Shown in pieces: positions 1-9,555 of a DNA stretch of 64,000 nt (positions are counted from its first letter, which is position 1; each line of letters opens with the position of its first letter). Below the pieces are notes generated by a model that worked only from the letters and a program-made list of their open reading frames with translations, was not told where the DNA came from and searched no databases. The position numbers and the translations under genes were made by a program. The stretch is from Acidimicrobiales bacterium (GTDB lineage Bacteria; Actinomycetota; Acidimicrobiia; Acidimicrobiales; SHLQ01): the NCBI GenBank assembly GCA_020628865.1, contig JAHDEJ010000016.1, positions 55,350 to 119,349 on the forward strand, given 5' to 3'.

Positions 1-317
1 CCCGCTTCACGCAGCCGTTCGAGTCCGGCCGGCACCTCCGGGAACGGCTGAATCGAGCCGATGGCCGCCGCCACCTCCTCGAACGCTCCTGTGGCTGGCG
101 CCGCCGGCTCGGTTGCGCCGACGGCGTCGAACGCGTGTCGAGCGAGTACGCCGAACGACTCGAACGATCCGGCGACGGTGGTGGCCATCGACAGCTGCAA
201 CAGCTTCTGGAACCAGACCGTGAAGCCGGCCGCCGGGAGATGCCGATTGACGGCCGCCCGAACCGGAGCGAGATCGAGCGTTGTTTCGTTCATGTCGAAT
301 GCGACGACACCGCGCAT
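1..317 (-). CDS. haloacid dehalogenase type II-like HAD hydrolase (partial, C-terminus beyond window)
   Basis: Minus-strand reading MRGVVAFDMNETTLDLAPVRAAV...; FDxNxT nucleophile motif; open to window edge. Confidence 0.75.
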   Translation of the reverse strand, partial: MRGVVAFDMNETTLDLAPVRAAVNRHLPAAGFTVWFQKLLQLSMATTVAGSFESFGVLARHAFDAVGATEPAAPATGAFEEVAAAIGSIQPFPEVPAGLERLREA

Positions 318-333
318 GTCTGCCTCCTCGGCG

Positions 334-1137
334 TCAGATGTTCTCGAAGTTCCCGCCGCGACCGGCGCCGCCGGCGAAGCGTCGAGCGCCGGCGATGCCC
401 TCGGCCCGCACCATGGCCTTGCCGTTCGCGTACTCGTTGCGCAGCGCGTCCTGCAGTGGCAGGCCATGTTGTGCTCTCGCTGACGCCATGTCGGCTCGCA
501 TGCATTGCTGCGGGAATCGGGCGATCTGGTGTGCCAGTTCCTCCGCCTTCGTTCGAGCCTCCCCCTCGGGGACGACGTACTCACAGAGGCCGATTTGGGC
601 ACACTCGTCTGCCATGACCTGTCGACCGGTGAGGATCAGATCCATGGCCCGCCCCTCCCCCACGAGTCGGGGCAGCCGGACCGTTCCACCGTCGATGAGC
701 GGCACACCCCAGCGACGGCAGTAGACGCCCATGTAGGCCGACTCCTCCATCACGCGAAGGTCGGCCCACATCGCCAGCTCCATTCCCCCGGCGACAGCCG
801 GGCCGGCCACCGCCGCGATGACCGGCTTGGACAGTTCCATCCGGCTCGGGCCCATGGGGGCTCGCGAGTGCCCGCCATCGGCACTGCGATCGAAGCTGAG
901 CACGCTCACGCCGTCGTCGTCATCATCGAGCGAGGCGGCCTCCTTCAGATCGAAGCCGGCGCAGAAGGCACCACCCTCACCCCAGAAGACGGCGACCGCT
1001 GCTTCAGGATCGTCCTCGAAGGCCGCAAACGCCTGGAACAGGGCCTTGGCGTTGGCCGGGTTCATCGCGTTCCGCACCTCGGGGCGGTGGTGGATGATCG
1101 TCCAGACCGGCCCATCGACTTCGATTCGTACCGTCAT
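334..1137 (-). CDS. enoyl-CoA hydratase/isomerase (crotonase) family protein
   Basis: 267 aa ORF; HHRPEVRNAMNP, GAFCAGFDLKE, AVAGPAVAGGMELAMWADLRV crotonase motifs. Confidence 0.9.
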   Translation of the reverse strand: MTVRIEVDGPVWTIIHHRPEVRNAMNPANAKALFQAFAAFEDDPEAAVAVFWGEGGAFCAGFDLKEAASLDDDDDGVSVLSFDRSADGGHSRAPMGPSRMELSKPVIAAVAGPAVAGGMELAMWADLRVMEESAYMGVYCRRWGVPLIDGGTVRLPRLVGEGRAMDLILTGRQVMADECAQIGLCEYVVPEGEARTKAEELAHQIARFPQQCMRADMASARAQHGLPLQDALRNEYANGKAMVRAEGIAGARRFAGGAGRGGNFENI

Positions 1138-1173
1138 GTCGGCGCCTCCTTCGTCGGCGCCATCATCGCACGG

Positions 1174-2337
1174 TCAGAGCTCTGCTCGAAGTGCGGTTGC
1201 AAGACGGGCATAGTCGTCGAGCGAGTTGTACTGCTGAGCCGACACTCGAATGAGCCGTTGGGGTGCCGTCGGCCACGTGAAAACGGGGACCTCGATCGAC
1301 CATCGATGGTGCAGCGCCTCGGTGAGCGGATCGAAGATGCTGGTGGGCTCGACGGTCGGGTCGGGAAGGTGAAGGGACGCGATCGAGCCGATCATCGGTT
1401 CGGGCGCCGGGGGTGCCACGTCCAACGCGTCGGCGACGATCCGGCGCCCGGCGAGGACGAGTTCGTGGTTGCTCGCCCGGATGCCGGCCCAGCCCGCCGG
1501 ATGGTGGTCGGCCATCACCTCGAGCGCAGCGGCGACGGACAGGCGGGCGGACGGGTCGTCTGTGCCGGTCCAATCGAACTGGGCGTGAAAGCGCGAGGCG
1601 CTGCTCGGCCAGCCGTCGTTGTAGCCGTGGCTGACGACGGCGGCATGCATGCCGTCTCGGTGGCGTTCGGCCACGTGAAGGAACGCCGCACCCTTCGGCG
1701 AGCAGAGCCACTTGTGACAGTTCGCGGTGTAGAACGACGCACCCATTGCGCCGACATCCAGCTCGATCATCCCTGGTGCGTGGGCACCGTCGACGAGCAC
1801 CGGCACCCTCGGTTCGAGCGCCGCGATGATCTCGGTCACCGGAAGCACGATGCCGGTGGGAGACGTGACCTCGTCGAGCATCACCAAAGCGGTTCGATCG
1901 GTCACGACGTCGAGCACCGCCTGGATGGCCTGACCCGGATCGGAGATCGGGAAGGGAATCTCGGCTTCGACGAGTCGGCCACCGATGCGCGATGCCGTCA
2001 CCGTGGCGGCGTTCCGGCAGGCGTTGTACGTGTGATTCGTGACGACGATCTCCGCACCGGCCGGAAGCCGTTCCTCCAGCGAACGCAGGACGGAGTTCAC
2101 CCCGTAGGTGGCGTTCGGGACGAAGACCAGTCCGTCGGTGTCGACGCCGATGAACGCAGCGAGCGTGGCGCGGCTCGCTTCGAGCGCCGGCTGATAGTGG
2201 TGCAGCATGAACGCAACCGGGTTGCGCTCCATCTGCTCCTGAAAGGCCGACTGCACCTGGAGGACCTCGACCGGGCACGCACCGAACGAGCCGTGGTTCA
2301 GATGCGTGACCTCGGGATCGAGGCTCCAGGTGGCCAT
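1174..2337 (-). CDS. class V aminotransferase (isopenicillin-N epimerase-like)
   Basis: LNHGSFGACP N-terminus, DGAHAPGMIELDVGAMGASFYTANCHKWLCSPKGAAFL PLP-lysine region. Confidence 0.88.
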   Translation of the reverse strand: MATWSLDPEVTHLNHGSFGACPVEVLQVQSAFQEQMERNPVAFMLHHYQPALEASRATLAAFIGVDTDGLVFVPNATYGVNSVLRSLEERLPAGAEIVVTNHTYNACRNAATVTASRIGGRLVEAEIPFPISDPGQAIQAVLDVVTDRTALVMLDEVTSPTGIVLPVTEIIAALEPRVPVLVDGAHAPGMIELDVGAMGASFYTANCHKWLCSPKGAAFLHVAERHRDGMHAAVVSHGYNDGWPSSASRFHAQFDWTGTDDPSARLSVAAALEVMADHHPAGWAGIRASNHELVLAGRRIVADALDVAPPAPEPMIGSIASLHLPDPTVEPTSIFDPLTEALHHRWSIEVPVFTWPTAPQRLIRVSAQQYNSLDDYARLATALRAEL

Positions 2338-2353
2338 CGGGTGAGCCGCTGAC

Positions 2354-3805
2354 TCAGACGTTCCAACCGGAGATGGACTTGACCTCGAGGAATTCCTCGA
2401 GGCCCCAGACGCCACCTTCACGACCGTTGCCCGACTGGCCGTAGCCGCCGAAGGGCGAGCCGGCGCCGCGGGGCTGGCCGTTCATCTCGACCATGCCGGA
2501 ACGCAGCTGCCGGGCGACCCGGCGAGCCTTTTCGTTGTCGGTGGTCTGCACGTAGTTGGTGAGGCCGTATGCCGTGTCGTTGGCGATGGTGATGGCTTCC
2601 TCTTCGGTGTCGAACGGCATGATGGACAGCACCGGGCCGAAGATCTCTTCCTTGGCGATGGTCATGTCCGGGGTGACGTCGGCGAAGACGGTGGGCTTCA
2701 CGAAGTAGCCGGCGTCGAGGCCTTCCGGTCGACCGGTGCCGCCGGCGAGCAACGTGGCGCCTTCGGCTTCACCGGTGGCGATGAGGCCCTGGATCTTGTC
2801 GAACTGGACCTGCGAGACGACCGGACCGATGTGGCGACCCTGGCTCTCCGACACATCCACTGCGGTCTTCTGTGCAACCTCTTGTGCGGTCTGGACTGCG
2901 GCGTCGTAGATCGACCGTTCGACGAGCATTCGGGTGGGGGCGTTGCAGGACTGGCCGCTGTTGCCGAAGCAGCCGCGCACGCCACGGGCGACGGCCTTCT
3001 CGTCGGCGTCGGCGAAGATGATGTTGGCACCCTTGCCGCCGAGCTCGAGGGCGACGCGCTTCACGGAGTCTGCGGCGTTCTTCGTGATGGCGACGCCGGC
3101 GCGGGTCGAGCCCGTGAACGACACCATGTCGACGTCGGCGTGGCCGGACAGCTGCGTACCGACGCCCATGCCGTCACCGTTGACCATGTTGAAGACGCCC
3201 GGGGGGAAGCCCGCCTCGTCCATCATTTCGGCAAAGAGGGCCGAGGAGAGCGGAGCGACTTCGGATGGCTTGAGCACCATCGTGCAGCCGGCACCGACCG
3301 CCGGTCCGACCTTGAGGGTCACCTGGTTCATCGGCCAGTTCCAGGGCGTGATCATTGCGACCACACCGACGGGCTCCTTGAGAATCCAGTCGCCGGGAGC
3401 GTGGTCGCCCAGCGGTTTTTCGAAGGCGAAGTTCTTCAGCGTCTCGATCGTGTTGCGCAGGTGCCACGACCCGGCGCCGGCCTGTGCGGTCATCGCCATG
3501 TCGATGGGCGCACCCATCTCGAGCGAGATCGCCTCGCCCATCTCGGCGCTGCGGGCGTCGTAGATGTCGGCCAACCGCTCCAACATCGCGATGCGCTCGT
3601 CGACCGGCGTTTGACTCCAGCTCGGGAAGGCGGCCTTCGCAGCCGCGACCGCTGCATTCGTGTCTGCTTCGGAACCGAGCGAGATCACGGCGCATGCCGC
3701 TTCGGTGGAGGGGTTGATGACCTCGAGGTCGTTCGGAGTCGTCGGGTCGACCCACTGGCCGTTGATGTAGAACTGGCGGCGGTCGGCAAGCTGATCGGTC
3801 GTCAT
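2354..3805 (-). CDS. aldehyde dehydrogenase family protein
   Basis: 483 aa; ITPWNWP, ELGGKGANIIFADAD, GNSGQSCNAPTR, EEIFGPVLSIMPF motifs. Confidence 0.95.
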   Translation of the reverse strand: MTTDQLADRRQFYINGQWVDPTTPNDLEVINPSTEAACAVISLGSEADTNAAVAAAKAAFPSWSQTPVDERIAMLERLADIYDARSAEMGEAISLEMGAPIDMAMTAQAGAGSWHLRNTIETLKNFAFEKPLGDHAPGDWILKEPVGVVAMITPWNWPMNQVTLKVGPAVGAGCTMVLKPSEVAPLSSALFAEMMDEAGFPPGVFNMVNGDGMGVGTQLSGHADVDMVSFTGSTRAGVAITKNAADSVKRVALELGGKGANIIFADADEKAVARGVRGCFGNSGQSCNAPTRMLVERSIYDAAVQTAQEVAQKTAVDVSESQGRHIGPVVSQVQFDKIQGLIATGEAEGATLLAGGTGRPEGLDAGYFVKPTVFADVTPDMTIAKEEIFGPVLSIMPFDTEEEAITIANDTAYGLTNYVQTTDNEKARRVARQLRSGMVEMNGQPRGAGSPFGGYGQSGNGREGGVWGLEEFLEVKSISGWNV

Positions 3806-3902
3806 CTCTGGTGTGTTGCTCCATGGTTCGGGCGTCGGACTGACGCACGGTCCCCAGAGCTTGCCATGACGGCGGGCCGACGCCCACCCGTTGTTGTCCG
3901 GT

Positions 3903-4523
3903 TCAGCAGGCCTGCCGAAGCAGATCGGATTGTTCGCCGGGATGCAGCTTGCTGATGATCAGGTCGAAGAGCACGAGCAATGTCGTGCGGACCGACTCGA
4001 GTTGCCTGGCATCGCACTCGACCATGGGCACGCCGGCATCGACGTTCAAGGCGGAACGGATGTCGTCGAGCGTGTGGTCGACGACGCCGTTGAAGCGGTT
4101 CACGGCGATCACGAAGGGGATCTGGCGCCGCTCGAAGTAGTCGATGGCGAAGAAGCAATCGGCCAAGCGGCGGGAGTCGACCAGCACGACGGCGCCGAGG
4201 GCTCCGGTTGTGATGTCGTCCCACATGAACCCGAACCGGTCCTGACCGGGCGTGCCGAAGAGGAACAGCACGAGTTCGTCGTCGATGGTGAGCCGGCCGA
4301 AGTCCATGGCCACGGTCGTGGTCGTCTTCGTCTGCACCTTGCTGGTGTCGTCGATGCCGACGCTGGCGCCGGTGATGGCAGCTTCGGTCCGCAGTGGTTC
4401 GATCTCGGAGACGGCGTTGACCATCGTGGTCTTGCCGACACCGAATCCTCCAGCGACGACGAATTTCACCGACAGCGGGTTCCGCCCCCGCAAAGGCGTC
4501 GGTTGTTCAGAGTTGCCGTACAC
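3903..4523 (-). CDS. CvnD-type small GTP-binding protein
   Basis: GGFGVGKTTMVNAVSE P-loop, GTPGQDRFGFMW; last gene of conservon. Confidence 0.9.
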   Translation of the reverse strand: MYGNSEQPTPLRGRNPLSVKFVVAGGFGVGKTTMVNAVSEIEPLRTEAAITGASVGIDDTSKVQTKTTTTVAMDFGRLTIDDELVLFLFGTPGQDRFGFMWDDITTGALGAVVLVDSRRLADCFFAIDYFERRQIPFVIAVNRFNGVVDHTLDDIRSALNVDAGVPMVECDARQLESVRTTLLVLFDLIISKLHPGEQSDLLRQAC

Positions 4524-4884
4524 GATTGATGATCCTTGTCATGATGTCGAGGTCGGTCATGGAGGTTTCCGCCATGGTCTGGTGGGCGTGAAGATGCCCG
4601 GTCGTGATGAGTTCGCCGGCGAGGGCGAGCGTGGTACCGAGCGGGATGTTCATGCCGGCCGAGAGTTCGGCGATCGAGGTCGCAGCGGCGGCGCGATCGA
4701 CCATGTCTCGGGCTTCGAATCGGAGTTGGCCGTGGTCGACGTCCGTTCGGGTGACCATGGTCTCGATCGCCAGGCCGGACACCTGGCTGGTGGTTGCCCC
4801 GCCGGCAACGAGATACGGGCGAACGTCCGGGTCGTCATCCTCGAAGATGACGCCGTCGTCCCATTCGCTTCGGGATGCGGACAC
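4507..4884 (-). CDS. DUF742 family protein (CvnC)
   Basis: VRPYLVAGGATTSQVSGLAIETMVT...; position between roadblock and GTPase genes. Confidence 0.88.
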   Translation of the reverse strand: MSASRSEWDDGVIFEDDDPDVRPYLVAGGATTSQVSGLAIETMVTRTDVDHGQLRFEARDMVDRAAAATSIAELSAGMNIPLGTTLALAGELITTGHLHAHQTMAETSMTDLDIMTRIINRVRQL

Positions 4885-4890
4885 GTTCGA

Positions 4891-5340
4891 TCAGACCGTC
4901 AGTGAGTTCTTCAGCTGGTCGATCAGCACCGGGCTGAGCACGCTGCCGGCACGCTCCGCGAACACCGTCATGGAGTACGCGATCGCTCCGATGTCGGCGC
5001 CCTTCTGGCAGATGACGCCGAGGACAGCCCCATGAGTGATGTGCGCGATGAGCAGGAAGCTGTTCCCCATCTCGATCATCACGCGTTCCACCGTCTTCTC
5101 GCCGAAGCAGTGGGCGGCGCCCATCGTGAGGCTGGACAGGCCCGAGGTGATGGCCGCGAACTGATCGGCGCTCGACTCGGGCAGCGCTTCGGAAGCGCAG
5201 AGCTTGATGCCGTCGGCCGACACGGCGAGGGCATGGGCGACGCCATCGGTGCCGGTGACGAAGTTGTTCATCAACCAGTGGAACGACTCGGGCGTGGCTT
5301 CCACGGCGGTCGGGGTCGGGTGCGTCATGATGCGCTCCAA
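4891..5340 (-). CDS. roadblock/LC7 domain protein (CvnB)
   Basis: SFHWLMNNFVTGTDGVAHALAVSADGIKLCAS... roadblock pattern; conservon synteny. Confidence 0.9.
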   Translation of the reverse strand: MERIMTHPTPTAVEATPESFHWLMNNFVTGTDGVAHALAVSADGIKLCASEALPESSADQFAAITSGLSSLTMGAAHCFGEKTVERVMIEMGNSFLLIAHITHGAVLGVICQKGADIGAIAYSMTVFAERAGSVLSPVLIDQLKNSLTV

Positions 5341-7535
5341 TCGGAGTTCTCGGTGTCGGTGAGGCCGCGGTCGACGCCACCCATGAAGGCGACGAGCGAA
5401 CCGAAGCCGCTGGCTTCTTCAGCGGGTTCTGGTGCCGGAGACTCGGCGACCGGGACGAGCGGCGCAACGGGTTCGGCCATCATCTCGGACCACGCCTGCT
5501 GGGGAGCTCGGGTGGGGAGGCCAGCGGTTGCGCCCGGCGTGGGCGCGCCGGACGCAACCGGGACTGGCGGGGGTGCCGGCAGCACCGCAGCCGGCGGGGC
5601 GGCGATGACCGTCGGTGCGGGTGCCGCCGGCAGAAGGGGTTGCGTGGGCGGTGTCGGCGGGGCGGGTGGAGGCGTCAGCGGCGCAACGGGAGCCGCGGCG
5701 ATCGCCGGTGCCTCGTCGTCGGCGTGCGCCGTCGGCTCGGGAACGATCTCGTCTGTTTCCGGCTCGATCACGAGTTCGCCGGGGATCAGGACGTGCGCAG
5801 TTGTACCGGCGCCCGGTTCGCTGTCGAGGACGACTCGCAGATCGTGGCGGTCGGCCAGCCGACCGACCACGAAGAGGCCGAGAAGTCGGGAGGGGGCTTC
5901 GTCCAGCCGTGGCGGGGTCGAGATCCGCTCGTTGTGAAGGGCGAGATCGGTGCTGCCGATGCCGATGCCGTGGTCGGTGATCTGCACCATGAGGCCTTCT
6001 CGCATCCGGTAGGAGCTGAGCTCGACCGAGCTCTCGGGGTCGGAGAAGTTCGTGGCGTTCTCGACGAGTTCGGCCAGGAGGTGGGTGATGTCCGCCACGA
6101 TTGCGCCGGGCAGCGACACGTCGGGAAGGTCGAAGACGTCGACTCGATCGTGACCTTCGACCTCGGCAAGCGCCGAGCGGACGGTCCGCTCGAGCGACAC
6201 CGGCTTGCTCCACTGACGGGGCGTCTGGTTGCCGGCGAGCACGAGGAGACTCTCCGCGTTGCGCCGCATTCGGGTGGCGAGTGCATCGAGCTGGTAGAGG
6301 TTGGCGAGGACCTCGGGATCCTGTTCGTTCTTCTCGAGGTCGCTCAGCATGGCGATCATGCGGTGGTTGAGCTGCTGGTTCCGTCGGCCGAAGTTCACGA
6401 ACATCTCGGCGAAGTTGCGACGGCTCTGGGCCTGCTCGGTTGCGAGCACGACCGCAGTGCCCTGCACCTCGTTGAAGGCGTCGACAAGTGCGCCGACCTC
6501 ATCATCGGAGTACTTCGGGATCTCGGGAAGCGGTGGGATCTCGTCGCTGGCGCCGAGCGATCGCAGGTGCTGCACGACCTTCGGGAGTCGAACGTTGGCG
6601 ACCCGATCGGCTTCGTCGATGAGCCCGTCGAGCGGTCGCAGGATGGACCGTCCGGTAACGAACAACAGAGCAGCGAGGAGCACGCCGGCCACAGCGGCGA
6701 GCAGGAGGAAGAGCGATCGGGCTTCGACGATTGCATCGTTGCGATCGACGAGCCCGTTCAGGACGGTGTCGTCTGCGGCGTTGATGGCGTCGGCCCATGC
6801 CACCCGGGTCATCCCGAGCGTCGCCAGCACCTGAGCGCCGTCGAGTTCTTCGGCGGTGCCCCGACCGAGGTCTTCGATGGCGAGCGCACGGAGTTCGTTG
6901 AGCTCGAGCTGGGCGGCGCTGGTGAGCGCGTCGCCGAAGACGTCGCCCTCACCGAAGGTCTGGTTGGCGGATGCGGCGAGCATCGTCTCGGCGACGGCGA
7001 AGTCGGACACGATCTGCGGCGCGGTTTCACCGGCCGGCACCTCAAGCGTCTCGAACCAGGCCCGTTCCTGCAGCACCAGTCCCCACGAGGCGGAGCGGGT
7101 GGAGAGCGAGGCTGTCGCGCCTTCGGCGTCGAAGTTGTCGATGGGCTGCGCGTCCTCGGCCACGAGGAGGGCTTGGAGGGCGGCATCCCACTGTGCGGTG
7201 TCGCCCGATCGAGCCTGCTCGACTCGGTCGGCGATCCCTGCGGCATCTGCGGAGATGCTGGTGAACCGCTCGGCGGCCTGCAGCGCAACCATGGCGCTGT
7301 CGGTCTGTTCCTGCAGCTCGGCCGAGTCGCTACCGGGGATCGAGCCGGCGGGCAGGCGCTCTGCGCCGATGGCGAGCGCCAGGTCGTTGATGGCCGAGCT
7401 CATCGTTGCGGACGCCACAGCGTCCTCGATGACTTCGGCGTCCACGCTTTGCGAACGGAACCCCAGCACTGCGGTGAACGCAAGGGCGGCGATCGGCACC
7501 GCGAACAGAATGATCAGCTTCTTTTTGATGGTCAT
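5325..7535 (-). CDS. sensor histidine kinase (CvnA-like) with extracytoplasmic sensor, HAMP and HATPase
   Basis: 736 aa; TM segments, HAMP-like region, HATPase ELVENATNFSDPESSVEL...GIGIG; Pro-rich C-terminus. Confidence 0.9.
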   Translation of the reverse strand: MTIKKKLIILFAVPIAALAFTAVLGFRSQSVDAEVIEDAVASATMSSAINDLALAIGAERLPAGSIPGSDSAELQEQTDSAMVALQAAERFTSISADAAGIADRVEQARSGDTAQWDAALQALLVAEDAQPIDNFDAEGATASLSTRSASWGLVLQERAWFETLEVPAGETAPQIVSDFAVAETMLAASANQTFGEGDVFGDALTSAAQLELNELRALAIEDLGRGTAEELDGAQVLATLGMTRVAWADAINAADDTVLNGLVDRNDAIVEARSLFLLLAAVAGVLLAALLFVTGRSILRPLDGLIDEADRVANVRLPKVVQHLRSLGASDEIPPLPEIPKYSDDEVGALVDAFNEVQGTAVVLATEQAQSRRNFAEMFVNFGRRNQQLNHRMIAMLSDLEKNEQDPEVLANLYQLDALATRMRRNAESLLVLAGNQTPRQWSKPVSLERTVRSALAEVEGHDRVDVFDLPDVSLPGAIVADITHLLAELVENATNFSDPESSVELSSYRMREGLMVQITDHGIGIGSTDLALHNERISTPPRLDEAPSRLLGLFVVGRLADRHDLRVVLDSEPGAGTTAHVLIPGELVIEPETDEIVPEPTAHADDEAPAIAAAPVAPLTPPPAPPTPPTQPLLPAAPAPTVIAAPPAAVLPAPPPVPVASGAPTPGATAGLPTRAPQQAWSEMMAEPVAPLVPVAESPAPEPAEEASGFGSLVAFMGGVDRGLTDTENSDWSAS

Positions 7536-7578
7536 GCGACTCTCCGGACGGCGACAGGTTCTTGGGTGTTCATCGTTC

Positions 7579-7908
7579 TCACATTCGATCCAGGATCTCG
7601 GACCGCTTGCGGTCGTAGTCGGCCTTGGAGATCAGGCCGTCGGCGTGCATGTCGGCAAGCTCCTCGAGTGCCGCTCGCACATCGCTGGTGCCTCCCCCGA
7701 CGGGTCGGCCCGGGTGGCGGGGACCGCCACCTCCCGGCGCGCCGGGCGTCCGGCCGCCGCCTCTGCCGTTGACCGGCTGGCCCCGGTACATCATCTGACT
7801 CGGCTGGGAGTCGCGCCGGCGGCTGCCTCGGCGAGGAGCGTCCTCCGTTTGGGCGTCGATGGCCCGACGCAGCAGCTCGATGTCCTCTTGTCGTTTGTTC
7901 CCGCTCAT
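7579..7908 (-). CDS. SHOCT domain-containing small protein
   Basis: C-terminal ALEELADMHADGLISKADYDRKRSEILDRM matches SHOCT pattern. Confidence 0.75.
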   Translation of the reverse strand: MSGNKRQEDIELLRRAIDAQTEDAPRRGSRRRDSQPSQMMYRGQPVNGRGGGRTPGAPGGGGPRHPGRPVGGGTSDVRAALEELADMHADGLISKADYDRKRSEILDRM

Positions 7909-7945
7909 CTTCGTGTCCTTCGTTCGATCCAGCTGCGATGGCGGC

Positions 7946-9334
7946 TCAGACGACTTCGTCGTACCAGGCGTCGATCTCTTCGGAATCGAAGAGTTCTTCG
8001 GCGTATTCGACGTAGTCGTCGTTGTAGGCCGGGGTTGCGTGCTCGGCGAGGTCGAGGCCGACCATCTCGTGCTCGGCAGAGACTCGGAGCCAACCGATTT
8101 CCTTCAACACGAGGAAGAGGCCGACCGAGGCGAGTGCGACGAACGACCAGACGGCGACGACGCCGATGGCCTGGGTGACGAGCAGGTCGACGCCGCCGTA
8201 GAGAAGGCCGGCGGGTCCACCGCCGCCGACGACGGCGTCCGGGTCGGCGAAGATGCCGACGGCGAGCGTGCCCCAACCGCCGCAGAAGAGGTGGACGGGG
8301 ATGGCGCCGACGGGATCATCGACACCGAAGCGGTCGAGGAGGAGCACGCCGTTGGTGGCGATCACGCCGGCGATGAAGGCGACGATCATGGCCCCGAACA
8401 TGTTGAGGTTGAGTGCACCGGCGGTGACGGAGACGAGGCCGCCGAGGAGGCCGTTGCCGATCAGCGTGACGTCCGGCGTCTTGACGGTCAGCCAGCTGGC
8501 GACGATGCCGCCGAGGCCGCCGAATGCGGCGCCCATGGCCGTGACGAGTGCGATGGATCCGATCTGCACGTCGGCAGAGAGCAGCGAGCCGGCGTTGAAG
8601 CCGAACCAGCAGATGAGGAGGATGAACACACCGAGCACGGCGAGCGGCACGTTGTGGCCCGGGATGGGAAGCGCCCGACCGTTCTCGTCGAAGCGTCCGA
8701 TGCGGGGGCCGAGAACGATGGCGCCGACGAGTGCAGCCATGCCGCCGACGGCGTGCACGACGGTGCTGCCGGCGAGGTCGATGAAGCCGCGCTCGGCGAG
8801 CCAGCCGGCCGGGTTCCAGACCCAGCCGACGACGATCGGGTAGATGATGGCGCTCAACACGGCGGAGTAGGCGAAGTAGGCCCGGAACTGGACACGTTCG
8901 GCGAGCGCACCGGAGACGATGGTGGCGGTTGCGGCGGCGAACGCCATGTTGAAGAGGAAGTGGACGGGCATGACCAGGGTGTCGGAGACAGGCGCCGCTG
9001 CGTCCGGGCCGGACCAGAGCCAACGGAAGCCGAGGTAGGTGGCGCCGCTGAAGGCCAGGTGGTATCCGACGAGGGCGAAGCCGGTGGCGCCGACCACGAA
9101 GTCGAGCAGGTTCTTCAGCATCATGTGGGCGGCGTTCTTGGCCCGTGTAAGGCCTGCTTCCACCATGGCGAAGCCGGCCTGCATGAAGATGACGAAGATG
9201 GCGCAGACCAGGATGAAGACGTTGTCGAGGACCACATTCGGGTCGCTGGTGTCGACCGTTTGTGCTCCGGCCGGCGCCATCCAGAGTCCGGTGGCAGCGA
9301 TCACTGCCAGCGCTGTTCGCGTCTTTCGTCCCAT
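7946..9334 (-). CDS. amt: ammonium transporter (Amt family)
   Basis: 462 aa; FMQAGFAMVEAGLTRAKNAAHMMLKN, DLAGSTVVHAVGGMAALVGAIVLGPR, GWFGFNAGS-like motifs. Confidence 0.95.
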   Translation of the reverse strand: MGRKTRTALAVIAATGLWMAPAGAQTVDTSDPNVVLDNVFILVCAIFVIFMQAGFAMVEAGLTRAKNAAHMMLKNLLDFVVGATGFALVGYHLAFSGATYLGFRWLWSGPDAAAPVSDTLVMPVHFLFNMAFAAATATIVSGALAERVQFRAYFAYSAVLSAIIYPIVVGWVWNPAGWLAERGFIDLAGSTVVHAVGGMAALVGAIVLGPRIGRFDENGRALPIPGHNVPLAVLGVFILLICWFGFNAGSLLSADVQIGSIALVTAMGAAFGGLGGIVASWLTVKTPDVTLIGNGLLGGLVSVTAGALNLNMFGAMIVAFIAGVIATNGVLLLDRFGVDDPVGAIPVHLFCGGWGTLAVGIFADPDAVVGGGGPAGLLYGGVDLLVTQAIGVVAVWSFVALASVGLFLVLKEIGWLRVSAEHEMVGLDLAEHATPAYNDDYVEYAEELFDSEEIDAWYDEVV

Positions 9335-9496
9335 GTCCCGCTCCTGCGAAATTCGTGCATCCTGCTGACGCTCAGCAGAACCAAACGAGTTGTCGTCTGA
9401 GGGTGTCGGAGTCCGAATGGGCCGGATGAAGTCTTTTCCTGTATCGCTCGAACCAATTCTGATGACAACTGTGTGTCGAACCGGTCGCGAACATGT

Positions 9497-9522
9497 CGCG
9501 ATGGGGTCTGGAGCCCATCGCG
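9497..9522 (-). terminator. stem-loop downstream of the CobC-like gene
   Basis: CGCGATGGG-loop-CCCATCGCG inverted repeat just after the minus-strand gene ending at 9556; no strong U tract checked. Confidence 0.4.
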
Positions 9523-9555
9523 GCGCGCTCGCTGGGAGGCGGCCGCATCCGGCCG

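Noticed and set aside
5640-7772. 710-aa plus-strand ORF
   Set aside because: Antisense to the CvnA-like kinase; shadow ORF.
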